NCBI GenBank assembly: GCA_032716605.1
Contig: CM064517.1
Location: 24,130,015 to 24,194,014 of the forward strand
From: Paralithodes platypus
Lineage: Eukaryota; Arthropoda; Malacostraca; Decapoda; Lithodidae
Direction: 5' to 3'
DNA: 64,000 bases
Part shown: piece by piece, positions 52,449 through 62,636 of the stretch
Layout: every line of letters starts with the position of its first letter
Position numbering within the stretch: position 1 is the stretch's first letter
Translations under genes and position numbers: made by a program
Notes under the pieces: model-generated
Database searches by the model: none
What the model was told of the DNA's origin: nothing
The model's input: only the letters and a program-made list of their open reading frames with translations

Positions 52449-52973
52449 GTTGTTGTTGTTGTTGTTGTTCCCCAAGCTGCCTGGCCGAACAGCCCCAAGG
52501 CCCCGAGCAATTCCAAGGCCATAACCGAGCGCCCCCACAGAACCCTCCCTGCCGACCACAATAAAGCCTGGGTGACCGAAGCCACTCCATGGCGGGGAGC
52601 TGAGGAGGGTGCAGAAACGCCCGGGAAACCAAAGCCCCACCCAGGGCCCTGTGCCCCTCAGCAATTATGAAGAGAAAGTTGAGGGGCAAGGGAAAAATGT
52701 GACGCTTTGGCTTCCAATCTTGGTAGATTGGGAGGTCAATCCACGGAAAAGACGCCGTCACTTGAGATCTAGAAAATATATAAGTTAAAGGAACAGTCAG
52801 AGTAAGCTATGGGTATGGCAGAGATCGCTCAGTTCTCACTCTGATAGACCAGCCCATCACCACTAGACTAGAACCCAATCCTCTCAGCATCAGCTAGGAA
52901 AGGCCCTAGAAAGCCGCCTTTGGCGGGGGGATAGCTCCCCTATTTCAACCCCTTTCGGGGTAGGGCACCCGCC
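52449..52973 (-). repeat. SINE-like element with LINE C tail, copy 2
   Basis: A near-identical copy of 41593-42116, inserted in the gypsy integrase in the same orientation. It starts (left) with (GTT)n and the LINE C-like tail and ends (right) with GCACCCGCC. A clean target duplication is not visible; AATAT-type sequence lies on both sides. Two very similar copies in unrelated contexts show that this is a mobile family. Confidence 0.8.
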
Positions 52974-54360
52974 AATATGGATTATATAGGGTAAGTTTCT
53001 TGGGCTGTTGCTGTGTAACATGGTTATGAACTTGTTGCCGTCGCTCCCCTTGCTCCCTCAGATAATGTTCTGGTTGGGAGTATTTGGTGGAATGAACGGG
53101 GTAAGGTAGTAGTCGTTCCTGAGGCAGTTTCGAAATTATTCTAAAAATAATCTCATAGGGGGAATACCCAGTAGTTCTACAAACAGTGGTATTTATCCCC
53201 CAGACAATCTCTGGCAGAAGTTCCGGCCAACCTCTGAATATCTCTTCCCCTTGTGAGCTCAGACTAGCCCGTACACAATTCGCTAGCACCCTATGGTTCT
53301 TTTCACATACAGCGTTCCCCTGGGGATAATACGGGGAGGTGTGTTGAATCGGGTAGCCCAAGGTATCTTCCAAGTGTTGCCAGATTTCGTTATTAAATTC
53401 TTTTCCCCTATCACTCAGAATGCATCCAGGGGTGCCATATACAAAAACGACCTTTTCCAAGATAACCCTAGCCACGGTTTCAGCTTTCTTGTCCGGAATG
53501 GCACAAGCAACCGTATATTTTGAAAACACGTCGACACAGGTTAAAATGTACCTTTTGTTCGTGTGTTAAAATGTACCTTTTGTTCGTCTGTCTGGGTAGA
53601 GGTCCCATTATGTCTACAGATAACTTTCCCCACGGTTTATCTTTCGTAATGTGTCCAGGCGACTGTTTAGGTCCCCGTCCATCTTTCCCCCTTTGACATC
53701 CCAAACAATTTTGGATAACTTCCTTAACAATTTGGTCGGCTCGCGAGGTCCAGTACCTTTCGTTAAACTGTTTCAAGACTCTAGACTGACCCAAATGAGC
53801 TCCCCTTCCCTCTTGTCCGTGGAGGATTTGGATCATGTGTTTAGACTCCAGATAATCTAATACCACCCGGTCCTTAGAATCCCTCCAGGCTCCCTCAGAA
53901 AATTTTACTTTGTCTTCATACATAGGATCATTCTGTTCCTTGTTAGGTTGAGTGTGTTGGACTGGTGCTACCGATAATCGAGATAGACCATCGGCATTGG
54001 TGTGTAATTTACCCGGTCTATGTCTGACTTCAAAGGAGTATTCTTCCAGGATCCCCTTCCACCTAACAAACAATCCGTCTTCCGTTTTCATCTTCCTGAG
54101 CCATTGCAAACTATGGTGGTCCGTGATAACTTCGAAATGAACTCCGGCTAAATATGGACGGAAATATTGTACAGCCCAAACTAGAGCCAGGCATTCCTTT
54201 TTAGTAACACTGTAATTCTTTTCGCCCTTATTCAGCATCCGGCTAGCGCACGCTACTATGCATCCTTTCCCATCCACTTTCTGGGCCAATACGGCCCCTA
54301 GGCCTTCATCGGAAGCATCGGTGTATAGTTGGAACGGCTTGGTAAAATCCGGATGACAAA
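52974..54360 (-). pseudogene. Gypsy pol, RNase H and integrase core
   Basis: RNase H blocks: YTDASDEGLG, NYSVTKKECLALVWAV, VITDHHSLQWL and HTNADGLSR. The integrase has a zinc-binding part (HLGQSRVLKQFNERY, CLGCQRGKDG), then DIMGPLP, LSDRGKEFNNE and YYPQGNAVCEKNHR, covering the Asp-Asp-Glu positions. A tandem duplication of about 26 bp at 53542-53590 (TTAAAATGTACC twice) shifts the frame between the first and second catalytic Asp. Together with a stop at the RT-RNase H border (54377) it disables the protein. Confidence 0.85.
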
Positions 54361-54376
54361 CTATGGTGTTAGAGGT

Positions 54377-54715
54377 TCATTTTTGTTTCAGTTGATCGAA
54401 AGCTATCTGGCAACTCTGATCCCAGTCAAACGTCCTCCCTTTTTCCAGTCTCTTAGTCATGGGTCGATCAATTTTTGAGAAGTTTGGTATGAACCTCCGA
54501 TAATAGGACACCATTCCCAGAAACGCTCGGATCTCTTTGACAGTGGAAGGGGGTGAAATTTCTGCAATAGCTTTCACTTTAAGGGGGTCAGGTTGGATAC
54601 CTTTACTTGAAACTACATACCCTAGGTATGCCACCTCGAGGGCCCCTAATTGGCATTTGGAAGGCTTCAATTTAAGTCCCGCCCTCCTGATCCTCTCTAA
54701 TAATAATTGTAGGGT
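54377..54715 (-). pseudogene. Gypsy pol, RT C-terminal part
   Basis: It encodes LKPSKCQLGALEVAYLGYVVS, IQPDPLKVKAIAEISPPSTVKEIRAFLGM and YYRRFIPNFSKI, the RT thumb and connection blocks of gypsy elements. It is joined to the RT core at 55209 only after removing the AT-rich block between them. The frame ends in a TGA at 54377. Confidence 0.85.
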
Positions 54716-55208
54716 AGTTATTGATAGGGGTCACTTGAAGCATGCTATGCTTACAGGTACCTACCCGATAGCACTATCGTTAGTGAGTGCTGTACTGTAT
54801 TTTATATATTATTTTGTAATAGTATAGATATCTTATCAATATTTGTATTTTTTACTATTGTTAATGTCTTGTCATGTTGCAAATTTGATTTTAAATAATA
54901 TTTTGACATTTAACATGTAGTTTCTTTATTCATGCAGAGTTTAGTAAAATTTGCCAGAACGTCCCGGACTTCCCAAACTTGACTACTTCCTTTAACGTGA
55001 CGATAGTGCGTTGTTATATGTGCGATTGGTTTGCTTGGGAAACAGATTAACTTGCTCATGTAGTGATGTACACCCTATGTGGTGGATTGTGTTCTTTTAT
55101 TTAATAATTTTCATTTTAGTAAGCGTTGTTTCCACATAGCGATTTTGATAATTTAATTTGACTTTATATTGTCCTTGTCCCAATTTTGGTTTGTTTAGTT
55201 TGCAAGTT
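54716..55208. other. 493-bp AT-rich block inserted in gypsy RT
   Basis: Gypsy RT runs up to EEHINRLQEV on one side and resumes with LLLERIRRAGLKLKPSK on the other, so this block is foreign. It is AT-rich, non-coding and has no clear terminal repeats or target duplication. Possibly a degraded MITE or SINE. Confidence 0.5.
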
Positions 55209-55734
55209 TTACATTTTAACTTCTTGTAGTCGATTGATATGTTCCTCCCAACTATTTGAAATTTGTTTAATATCATCTAGGTAAGCTAAGCAAGTTTTCC
55301 ATGTTGATCCCCTCAGTACTTTGTCCATGACTCTAGTAAAACTGGCTGGTCCATTACAAACTCCAAAGGGCAAGACCGTGAACTGATAGAGTTTGCCTTC
55401 GCTCGTGGCAAATGCGGTTTTCTCCTGGTCCTCTGACCTAACCGGTACTTGCCAGTATCCACGTTGTAGGTCTAGGGTAGAAAACCATGTTGACCCATTT
55501 AGTGATTCTAGCAAGTCATCAATACGAAGTAGGGGTTGCGCATCTTTGATGGTGACATCATTTAATTTTCTATAATCTACACAGAACCGAGTGGACCCAT
55601 CTTTCTTTTTTACCAGGACTACCGGAGATGACCACGGACTGTAGGATTCTACTACTATCCCCTGCTTGATCATCTTCTCTACTTGTTCCTTTTCCTTTTG
55701 TCTCATAATGGGATTTTGTCGCCTATAAGGTTGT
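55209..55734 (-). pseudogene. Gypsy pol, RT core
   Basis: RT blocks PIMRQKEKEQVEKMIKQGIV, SPWSSPVVLVKKKDGSTRFC, VDYRKLND, FSTLDLQRGYWQV, FTVLPFGVCNGPASF and the active-site YLDD are present. The N-terminal entry motif RQPYRRQNP sits directly at the MITE border. The catalytic Asp residues (LDL and YLDD) are in place. Confidence 0.88.
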
Positions 55735-55738
55735 CTAA

Positions 55739-56216
55739 CCCTCCAGCCCCGGCTACGCATTACATAAATATTCCCCGAAACCCGGGTGTTTTGGCCGAAA
55801 AACTTCTAGGCTAGGCTACCGTATATTTGTTATTCTGACTGCTTCCGCATTCCCGCGCATCCCCAAGCGTAGCTGTGTTATTTACCTGTAGAATGGCGTT
55901 AAGTAGAGCTCTCTAAGTCAACTGGTTCAGTTGTGATGATGATTTCATTGGAGATAACTTACGGCAACAACAGCCACTTTACACTACTTTTCGATACTTA
56001 ACAACAACATACAGGCACACACGAACAAGCGACGCTCTCCTTCTTGTGGCCGGAGATGTGGGGCGTCGGTCCAGCCGGCTGTTGTTTACATGCGTCGGAC
56101 CAACGCCTCGCACACCAAGCTCACAGGCTTTCAACCACTGGGCGTTAAAGAGCCCTTCCGGGCAGCTCGTGTATGCTTTTTTATGGGCGTTCAAGAGCCC
56201 TTCCGGGAACAGAGGG
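55739..56216. mobile_element. CTAA-flanked MITE (M3)
   Basis: A 478 bp non-coding unit with CTAA on both sides (55735-55738 and 56217-56220) and ends CCCTCCAGCC / CCCTCTGTTCC. It is inserted in the gypsy frame between GPPI and RQPYRR; the gypsy codons read on if the unit and one CTAA are ignored. It is the same family as M1 (shared GAAAAAC.TCTAGGC.TAGGCTACCG, GTCAACTGGTTCAGTTGTGATGA and the GTTTACATG.GTCGGAC block). CTAA is a variant of the usual piggyBac target TTAA. Confidence 0.8.
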
Positions 56217-56220
56217 CTAA

Positions 56221-57829
56221 TAGGGGGCCCTTGAGTATGTATCTCGTGGGTGTGTCGGGCTCGGGCCGATCCGTGGTCCCCTTCATTTTGAGCAAACACG
56301 TCTCGGTAAGTCCAGAGCAATTCATGTAAGGTAGTGGCTTGATCTGACGTTAATTGTTTCGGGATCTCAGGTAAGTTAACGGGTCCGTTAGTTCCAACAG
56401 TGGTGGGTTGCGCGGGTGTAACTTGTCCTAACAGTTTCCCTTTTTGATAATTAATCATGTCATCGCCAAAGTTAGCCAGAACTAATTTCCTCTGATCGGT
56501 AGTAATAAAGGTGGGAGATATTCTCACTTTATTTTGTGCATCAGGTTCAAAAATCCCGGCAGTCATTCCCTGGGATTTAGGAATTTCTATCATTCTCCAA
56601 GATCTAGGGGGAATAGAGAGTTTCCCTGTGGTAGCTACTATTTGAGGTCGTAGGGTGGTCGTCGTGTCTTTCGGCCCGCACTGTATAGTTACCCCCAACT
56701 GACTCATGAGATCTATTCCCAGATATCCACCGACTCCGCTATTAGACTTTCCTGATAGAACACAAAAATTGGTGGTGAATTTAATTCCCTTCCATTGTAC
56801 CACCACCGTATTAGTTCTCCCTAGAATCGTCAATGGTTGACCCCCGGCTCCTGACAACTGAATACTAGTTTGATTTAATGGCCCTATTTCTTTCTGACTA
56901 TTCCTCACAAAATTCTCCAACAAACAACTTCTGTTTGCCCCTGTATCAATTAACATGTTCGCGGCTTTCCCATTTATTACTATGATTTCACAAGGCGTTT
57001 GTCTCTCTAATATATTGACCTCACTATATCGCCCTTCTATGCGAGGTTTTGAAGGAAAATGTTCTCCCCCTTCCGGCATTGTGATTTTTGGCTGGGCTTC
57101 TGTCTCCCTGTATTCTACTGGAAGCCTTCCTCTCTGGGTTGGATCTGTCCCCCTTGGTAGGGGTCGATCATTTGTAGATGTGGGCCTTGAGTTAAATCTA
57201 GGTGTTGGGGTTTGGGGACGGTTGGAACAGTTCCTAGCTAGGTGTCCGGTTTGTCTGCATATAAAGCATCGGATCATTGTTCTCTGATACCCTTTGTTTG
57301 GGTTCTCCTCCTCCCCTTTCTTTTTCTCCTCCCTTAACTCTCTGGCTTCCATTATTTTCTTAATCACCTCCATGAGTTCCTTAGTGATAGTCACTTCATG
57401 GATAATGCTGTGCCTTCTAACTTCCACAGGACATGCTTGGATCATAATCTCTCTGATCTCTATTTCCTGACTCTCTTGGTCCATGTGGGGATACGCAAGT
57501 TTGACGTTTTTCGTGATCTCCCTCCTCAGGGTTCTCACGTTCTGGCCGTCTAGTTTCATACTCATTAGTTTGTCTCTGGCCTTCCTTGTGGAGGTTTCTC
57601 GGCCAAATTCTTCAATTAGAGCACTCCTAACTTCTGCCCATGACACTAGTCCCTCTAGACGTACTCTTACATCGTTTAGGGCCTTGCCTAAGTGTGCCTT
57701 TCCATAGGCGATCTTCTTTCCATCTTCTCATACGTCAAGTAGCGTGAACTGACGTTCTAACTGTTCGATCCATAATTCGATTTCTTCTTTCCCCTCTTCC
57801 CATAATCTGAACGGTAATACTGCCGTCAT
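56221..57829 (-). pseudogene. Gypsy Gag-protease, one in-frame stop
   Basis: The frame opens at the Met at 57829 (MTAVLPFRLWEEG), is stopped by TGA at 57728-57730, and is then open to the MITE. Seen are WIEQLERQF, then VSWAEVRSALIEEFGRE and IREIMIQACPVEVRR, typical of gypsy Gag; a CCHC knuckle CFICRQTGHLARNC; and an aspartic protease MLIDTGANRSCLLE followed by LGIDLMSQLG. The protease Asp-Thr-Gly is intact. The last codons before the MITE (HTHEIHTQGPPI) are the start of RT. Confidence 0.85.
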
Positions 57830-57872
57830 TATGTCTGATCTGTTAGATAAATATACTCAATCTAAACAATTT

Positions 57873-57896
57873 GTCGAATCCCACCGCTTGCCGCCA
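57873..57896 (-). other. Gypsy primer-binding site
   Basis: On the minus strand, three bases after the 5' LTR, TGGCGGCAAGCGGTGGGATTC is complementary to a tRNA 3' end (plus-strand TCGAATCCCACCGCTTGCCGCCA ends in CCA after a T-arm). The acceptor sequence resembles tRNA-Leu or tRNA-Ser. The exact tRNA cannot be fixed without a tRNA set from the species. Confidence 0.75.
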
Positions 57897-57899
57897 AAA

Positions 57900-58846
57900 T
57901 GTAGTACTTATTTTCTTATTCCAAATATACTACTAAGGTGGGGAATAATTCGACAGTCATTTAGAAGTTCGTTTACTTTATTTAACAAAACTTACTACTA
58001 ACCTAGTAACTATTTCTCTGTTCGGGCCGAAATGAGTTCAAGACACAGATTGAATATTTCGTCGACCCACCATAGGTTGTACATTGGAACTCTAGAGCTC
58101 CCATTACCACCTATTTGGATTCTCGCTATTCAGGTATTGACTCACTTCGACTTCGAACCAAAGTCACGTTACTAGTCTCTAAAATAATATAGTTTTACCG
58201 GGCCCTGATGTGTCTACTCCAGAGACCAGGGCATTAATAAATCTGACCTTTATTTCCCTATATAGAACAAGAGATTTATTCTTAACTAAACTCCAAAATA
58301 TGATAACTTTACCGGGCCCTACCGTGTCTACTCAGAGACCAGAGCGTTACTACACTTGACCTCGATTTCCCTATCTATAACACTCTGAGATTATATGTTC
58401 TCTTAACCCTATACAATATATTTACTCACAAGACCAGGGCGTTACTGCACTTGACCTCGATTGCCCTATCTATGACACTCTGAGATTATATGTTCTCTTA
58501 ACCCTATACAATATATTTACTCACAAGACCAGGGCGTTACTACACTTGACCTCAATTGCCCTATCTAGAGCACTCTTAGGTTATATGTTCTCTTAACCCT
58601 GTTACCAATAAGTCATATGTCACATATACCACTTATTCAATAATAAAACTCAGTAAATGGCTTAATATGATCAGTACCTCAAAACCCCTACAAGAACAAG
58701 GGTCACCGCCTTATCCTCTACATAGATTCTATGATTACATTATTATCCTGGACTTAATGCTCGTAACGCTTACCACGAAACTGGCCGAATATTCCTTCAA
58801 ACAATATACGGTAATTGATAAAGTTTCCTTTATAACAAAAGACCCC
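57900..58846 (-). repeat. Gypsy 5' LTR, truncated
   Basis: Matches the first about 850 bp of the 3' LTR from TGTAGTACTTATTTTC but has four tandem units of about 100 bp (58221, 58340, 58433, 58530) where the other LTR has three. It breaks off at 58846, where the Jockey-like LINE begins; the missing upstream third would include the promoter side. Confidence 0.85.
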
Positions 58847-59322
58847 GCCAGTGGGGTGCCACCTTGCCGTGGTGGCGGGGCTTGATGCGTAGGCCAGTGG
58901 GCTCACCTATTTAGCCTGCTTCTCTAGGGTTAGTGTTCCATTGACCTCGTGGACTAAGTGCTCCCCCTTCATCACTGGTAAGAGACGGGCCTTCCAGTGA
59001 TGTCGTACTTCTGTGCCCTGTCTTCATGTTGATGACCTGGCATGTTTATGTTTTTTGTTTTGACTAGTCTTTAGCTTTGTTGGAGGGTGTTTGTGGGTGG
59101 CTCCTACTTACTCCCGTCGAACTGGGGTCACGTTTGTGGCCCCTTTACGCCAAGCTGGGGGACTGGGTGTTGTGCCGAACTTGACGAACGGAGGCACCCT
59201 GACGACACCCTTTCTCCCTGGTGTATATTCTGGCTGCATCCCTGGGGCTGCTTTTGTAGTCCCCTAAATGTGGCTCCGTGGTGGGTGTGGGAGCAGCTGG
59301 AATGAAATTTATTTTTCGTGCT

Positions 59323-62187
59323 ATGGCTAATAACTTTCCCCCTACGGTTGACGACTCTGGCGTTCTCTTGGCTCTCTCTGATCATTCTGTTCCTCGGCCT
59401 GTCCTTTTCGATGTCGACCCTGGCTCACCCTCGGACCCCTCACGGCCTGTGGCTGCTGCTCTGGTGGCTGCCCCAGGTCCTTCTACTGTTGTGACGTTAA
59501 TGCCTTATTTACCAGTCCCCAATACTGCTGGGTCCAGTTCCCAGAGTCCTGTCACTACCCCACCCCCTTCATCAGATAAGGGTGTGAGTGAGTTGGCCTC
59601 ATCCACTCAATCAATGGATCTCGGCGATGATGTCCCCACTCAGAAAGTTTCCACTTCAAGTACCTCTATTACATCTGCACCAGTGGTGGACAGTGCTCCT
59701 GGTCCTTCCACGGGGCCGACCCCATTGGTCATTGTTGATATTTCCAAGCCACCAGGCCCCTTGCACTCCAAGGGCAAGAAGAAGTTTATTTCCAAGACAG
59801 CAAAAATGAGTCTCCCTGCATTGAGGGACCTCTTCCCAGCTCCTTATCAAACCTTTGTTAAACTAACACCCAAGGTGGGTAGTTTCAAGGACTTGGACTC
59901 CTTCCTGCTCTATGAGGACGTTGTTCTGAAAAGTAGTCCCTTAGATGAAACCCACCTCTTTACCCAAGACTCAAGACAGAGCAAGAACAGGGAAACCACA
60001 AAAACAACATAAAACAAAAAATAAACACAGATAAAAAACACAAACTCTCACACATCCAGGTCACCCAGGAGAAGACCCAGAGACCAGGGTTACCAAGGTC
60101 GCTCCAGCACTCCCCCGGCCCCTGACCACCCGGAGAGGTTCCGATCTCGGCAGGCAGACATGCAGCGGAGCCAAAGCCACAAGCCCTCCCACCACACTTC
60201 CAGGCACACCCTTCATATTAATCGTCTCCCCGGGCCAGGCGCCTGATGGACTATTATCTAGTCCAACTTGCGCCCGACCCCTTACTCCAAATGACCACGT
60301 GTTCACTCAACTATTCACAAACATTCTCCATTCACTCCTGTCCACCACCACTTCCCCTGCCTGATCTATAGTCATTCCTCTATCATCCAAAGCCTTTCTT
60401 ACACAGTCTCTCCATCTCAATGGGGGTCTTCCTGCCCTTCTATCTCCCCTTGTACCTGACTCACATATTCTCTTTGTAAGCCTTTCATCTCCCATTCGTT
60501 CAACATGACCATACCAGCTCAGCACCCTTCTGTCTACTCTGGCTGACAAATGTTCCTGCTGCCCCACTCTCCTACGTATCTCTTCATTCCTCAATCTGTC
60601 TCTACGAGTAACTCCACACATACTCCTCAAGCAGCTCATCTCCATCACATCCAGCCCTCTTTTCTCCTTTTTCTTCAGAGCCCATGTCTCAGCCCCATAC
60701 ATCACTGTTGGCACAACAATTCCTTGATACAGTGCACTTTTTACTTTCACTCCGAGATTTCTCGTCTTCCACATACTTCCCATTGCTCCGAAAACCTTCC
60801 TTCCTTCACACACTCTCTGTTTTACCTCCACTTCCATACCTCCACTCCTGCTTATCGTTCCTCCTAGATATTTAAAACGCTCTACTTGTTCCAATATTTC
60901 CCCATCCAGCCTCACATCTAGATTCACCCTATGCTCTCCCCTATTACACACCATTACTTTACTTTTATTGACGTTCACCTTCAGTTTCCTCCTTCCACAA
61001 ACCACACCAAATTCTTTGACTACCCGCTGCAGTTTCTCATCAGAATCCGCCACTCCATTAAACTCCATTAAAGGGGTTATATATGCCCCTTACTTGAAGA
61101 CAAGACCTCCAGACCTTGTAAACAGGGCATTCTCCAAATTTGGGTTGAATAAGGTATCCCAACTTGGTAGTTCGCCCATGTTTCTCCTGGTTTTTAATAC
61201 AGACATGCTTCCTGACAGGGTACACTATGGGGAGAGACCCTTCAATGTTTCCCCTTATATCAGAAATCCCAGGCGCTGCACTAGGTGCCAACGATTCAAC
61301 CACAGTGTGAATTTCTGTCGAAGCACTACAATCATCTGCTCCCGCTGTGGGGGTCAACATGGGAGACTGGACTGTGTGAGACCTATCCACTGTGCCAATT
61401 GCAATGGTTCCCATGAGGCCAATAGTGTGAACTGCCCGGAGTATTTAAAGTCCAAAGAAATATTAAGAATTATCGATCGGGAGAAGATCAGCCCGATGCA
61501 GGCAAGGGCGAGTGTCATCGGTGGTGTGAGGTTAGCTGGTGAGCTTTCCTATGCTGGGGTGGCCAATCCTCAAAGGGACGCTTCTTGTTTCCCTTCCGCT
61601 GAACCCACTCCTCGACCCGCCTCACGACACCCGACACATCTACCCGCCTCTGTGCCAACGAGTTCGGGAGTCTCTACCAGCAACAGGTTCAGCCTGCTCT
61701 CAAGTGTGGGATCAAATCTCCCTGCAAAACAGATTCTTGATGTCCTTGTCCAGGGTTCTCCGACTCATTCTCTCAGCTCCCGGCAAGCTGTGAAGCGGAG
61801 GAGACGAAGGGGGGGGCCCCCGGCTCTTCAGATTCTGAGGAGGGCTTCAGTGGTTTCTCCCCGTCTGGGGAGCCTGATTGTAACTTCTCTAAATCCAGCA
61901 GACTGAGTCTGGGACACCAGGCCTCAGGTACAGTCCCTTTCAGCTTTAAATCACAGACTTTAGTGCAAAAATGCCAGGGATCTAGTGATAAGGGTGTGAG
62001 CAATACCACACCCTTGCCTGCCCCTGCGCACCTTGATAAGTCCTCTAATTCTGACGGAATAAGCATCCTCAACACTATTCCTGATGGTGACTCTCCAGGA
62101 GGATGCCCTTTGCAACCCCCTGGGCCTGATAAGCCTATAGATAATCCTCTCCCCGAGGATACAATCAAATTAAAACCCAAGAATTGA
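59323..62187 (+). pseudogene. Jockey-like LINE ORF1, interrupted
   Basis: The first part starts at Met 59323 (MANNFPPTVDDSG), is rich in Pro, Ser and Thr, and reaches ALRDLFPAPYQTFVKL and LDSFLLYEDVVL before LINE E. It resumes at about 61069 with GVIYAPYLKTRPPDLVNRAF, GERPFNVSPYIRNP and three knuckles: CTRCQRFNHSVNFC, CSRCGGQHGRLDC and CANCNGSHEANSVNC. This finger set is typical of Jockey/I-type ORF1 proteins, which bind the element RNA. A frameshift near 61790-61900 moves the C-terminal part to another frame ending at 62187. Confidence 0.75.
60010..61068 (-). mobile_element. LINE E, 3' part inserted in Jockey-like ORF1
   Basis: A 5'-truncated LINE on the minus strand with an open C-terminal RT frame (60307-61068): LKVNVNKSKVMV, FKYLGGTISRSGG, IVVPTVMYGAETWALKKKEKR, LRSMCGVTRRDRLRNEEIRRR and LSWYGHVERM. 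Block order is RTE-like, as in LINE D and LINE A, but sequence differs. The 3' UTR reaches to about 60010 and includes T-rich (A-rich on plus) sequence. Borders are approximate. Confidence 0.75.
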
Positions 62188-62237
62188 CCCTACATTTTGA
62201 ATGTAGATGAAAATAGAGATCGTACCATTACTACTGA

Positions 62238-62636
62238 ATGAATTACAAAATCATTCAGTGGAACATTCAGGGGTATGCATCTAAGAGGGAGGCACTGACA
62301 GAGTATGTCAGTGGTTACCAACCTGCTTGCATTGCCCTGAATGAAACTAACCATAATTTTAGACAGTTTAATGTTATTAAAGGCTACAGTGTAGTCCTTT
62401 CTTACGATGATGCAGATCTCGGCACCATAATGGGTGCTGCTCTCTTGGTGAGGAGAGATATTCCTTACCAAGAATTTCCGATTCAAACCAGATTGCAGGT
62501 GGCAGCTGCTAAGGTGTAGCTGCACAAATTATTCACCATCTGCAGTATCTATATACAGTACCTCCTAATATGACTGTGCCACCTACTGCCGGGGAGATAG
62601 TTGGTGTACTTAACCAACTGCATGAACCATGATATC
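62238..62636 (+). pseudogene. Jockey-like LINE ORF2, endonuclease start
   Basis: MNYKIIQWNIQGYASKREAL, ACIALNETNH and GAALLVRRDIPYQ are the first blocks of an APE endonuclease. The frame stops at 62520, but the next segment in another frame gives LFTICSIY, the following endonuclease strand. LINE C takes over near 62637, so RT is absent. Confidence 0.65.

Larger units (their letters stand above)
44512..58846 (-). mobile_element. Gypsy LTR retrotransposon with nested insertions
   Basis: The element reads on the minus strand in the order 5' LTR (57900-58846, cut), primer-binding site, gag with CCHC knuckle, protease (LIDTGA), RT, RNase H, integrase, an extra 3' region, polypurine tract and 3' LTR (44512-46017). 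The domain order is that of Ty3/gypsy elements. Insertions inside it are a MITE (46284-46763), a CR1-like LINE (47276-51700, itself carrying a MITE), a SINE (52449-52973), an AT-rich block (54716-55208) and a MITE (55739-56216). In-frame stops and a tandem duplication also break its genes, so it is inactive. Confidence 0.9.
58847..62636 (+). mobile_element. Jockey-like LINE, 5' part, split by LINE E
   Basis: The 5' leader begins with a GC-rich CCCCGCCAGTGGGGTGCC hairpin and GCCGTGGTGGCGGGGC. It is followed by ORF1 (Pro/Ser-rich N-terminus, three CCHC knuckles) and the start of an endonuclease. LINE E interrupts ORF1 (about 60010-61068). The element is replaced at about 62637 by LINE C. The 5' end sits directly in the gypsy LTR. 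Confidence 0.75.
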
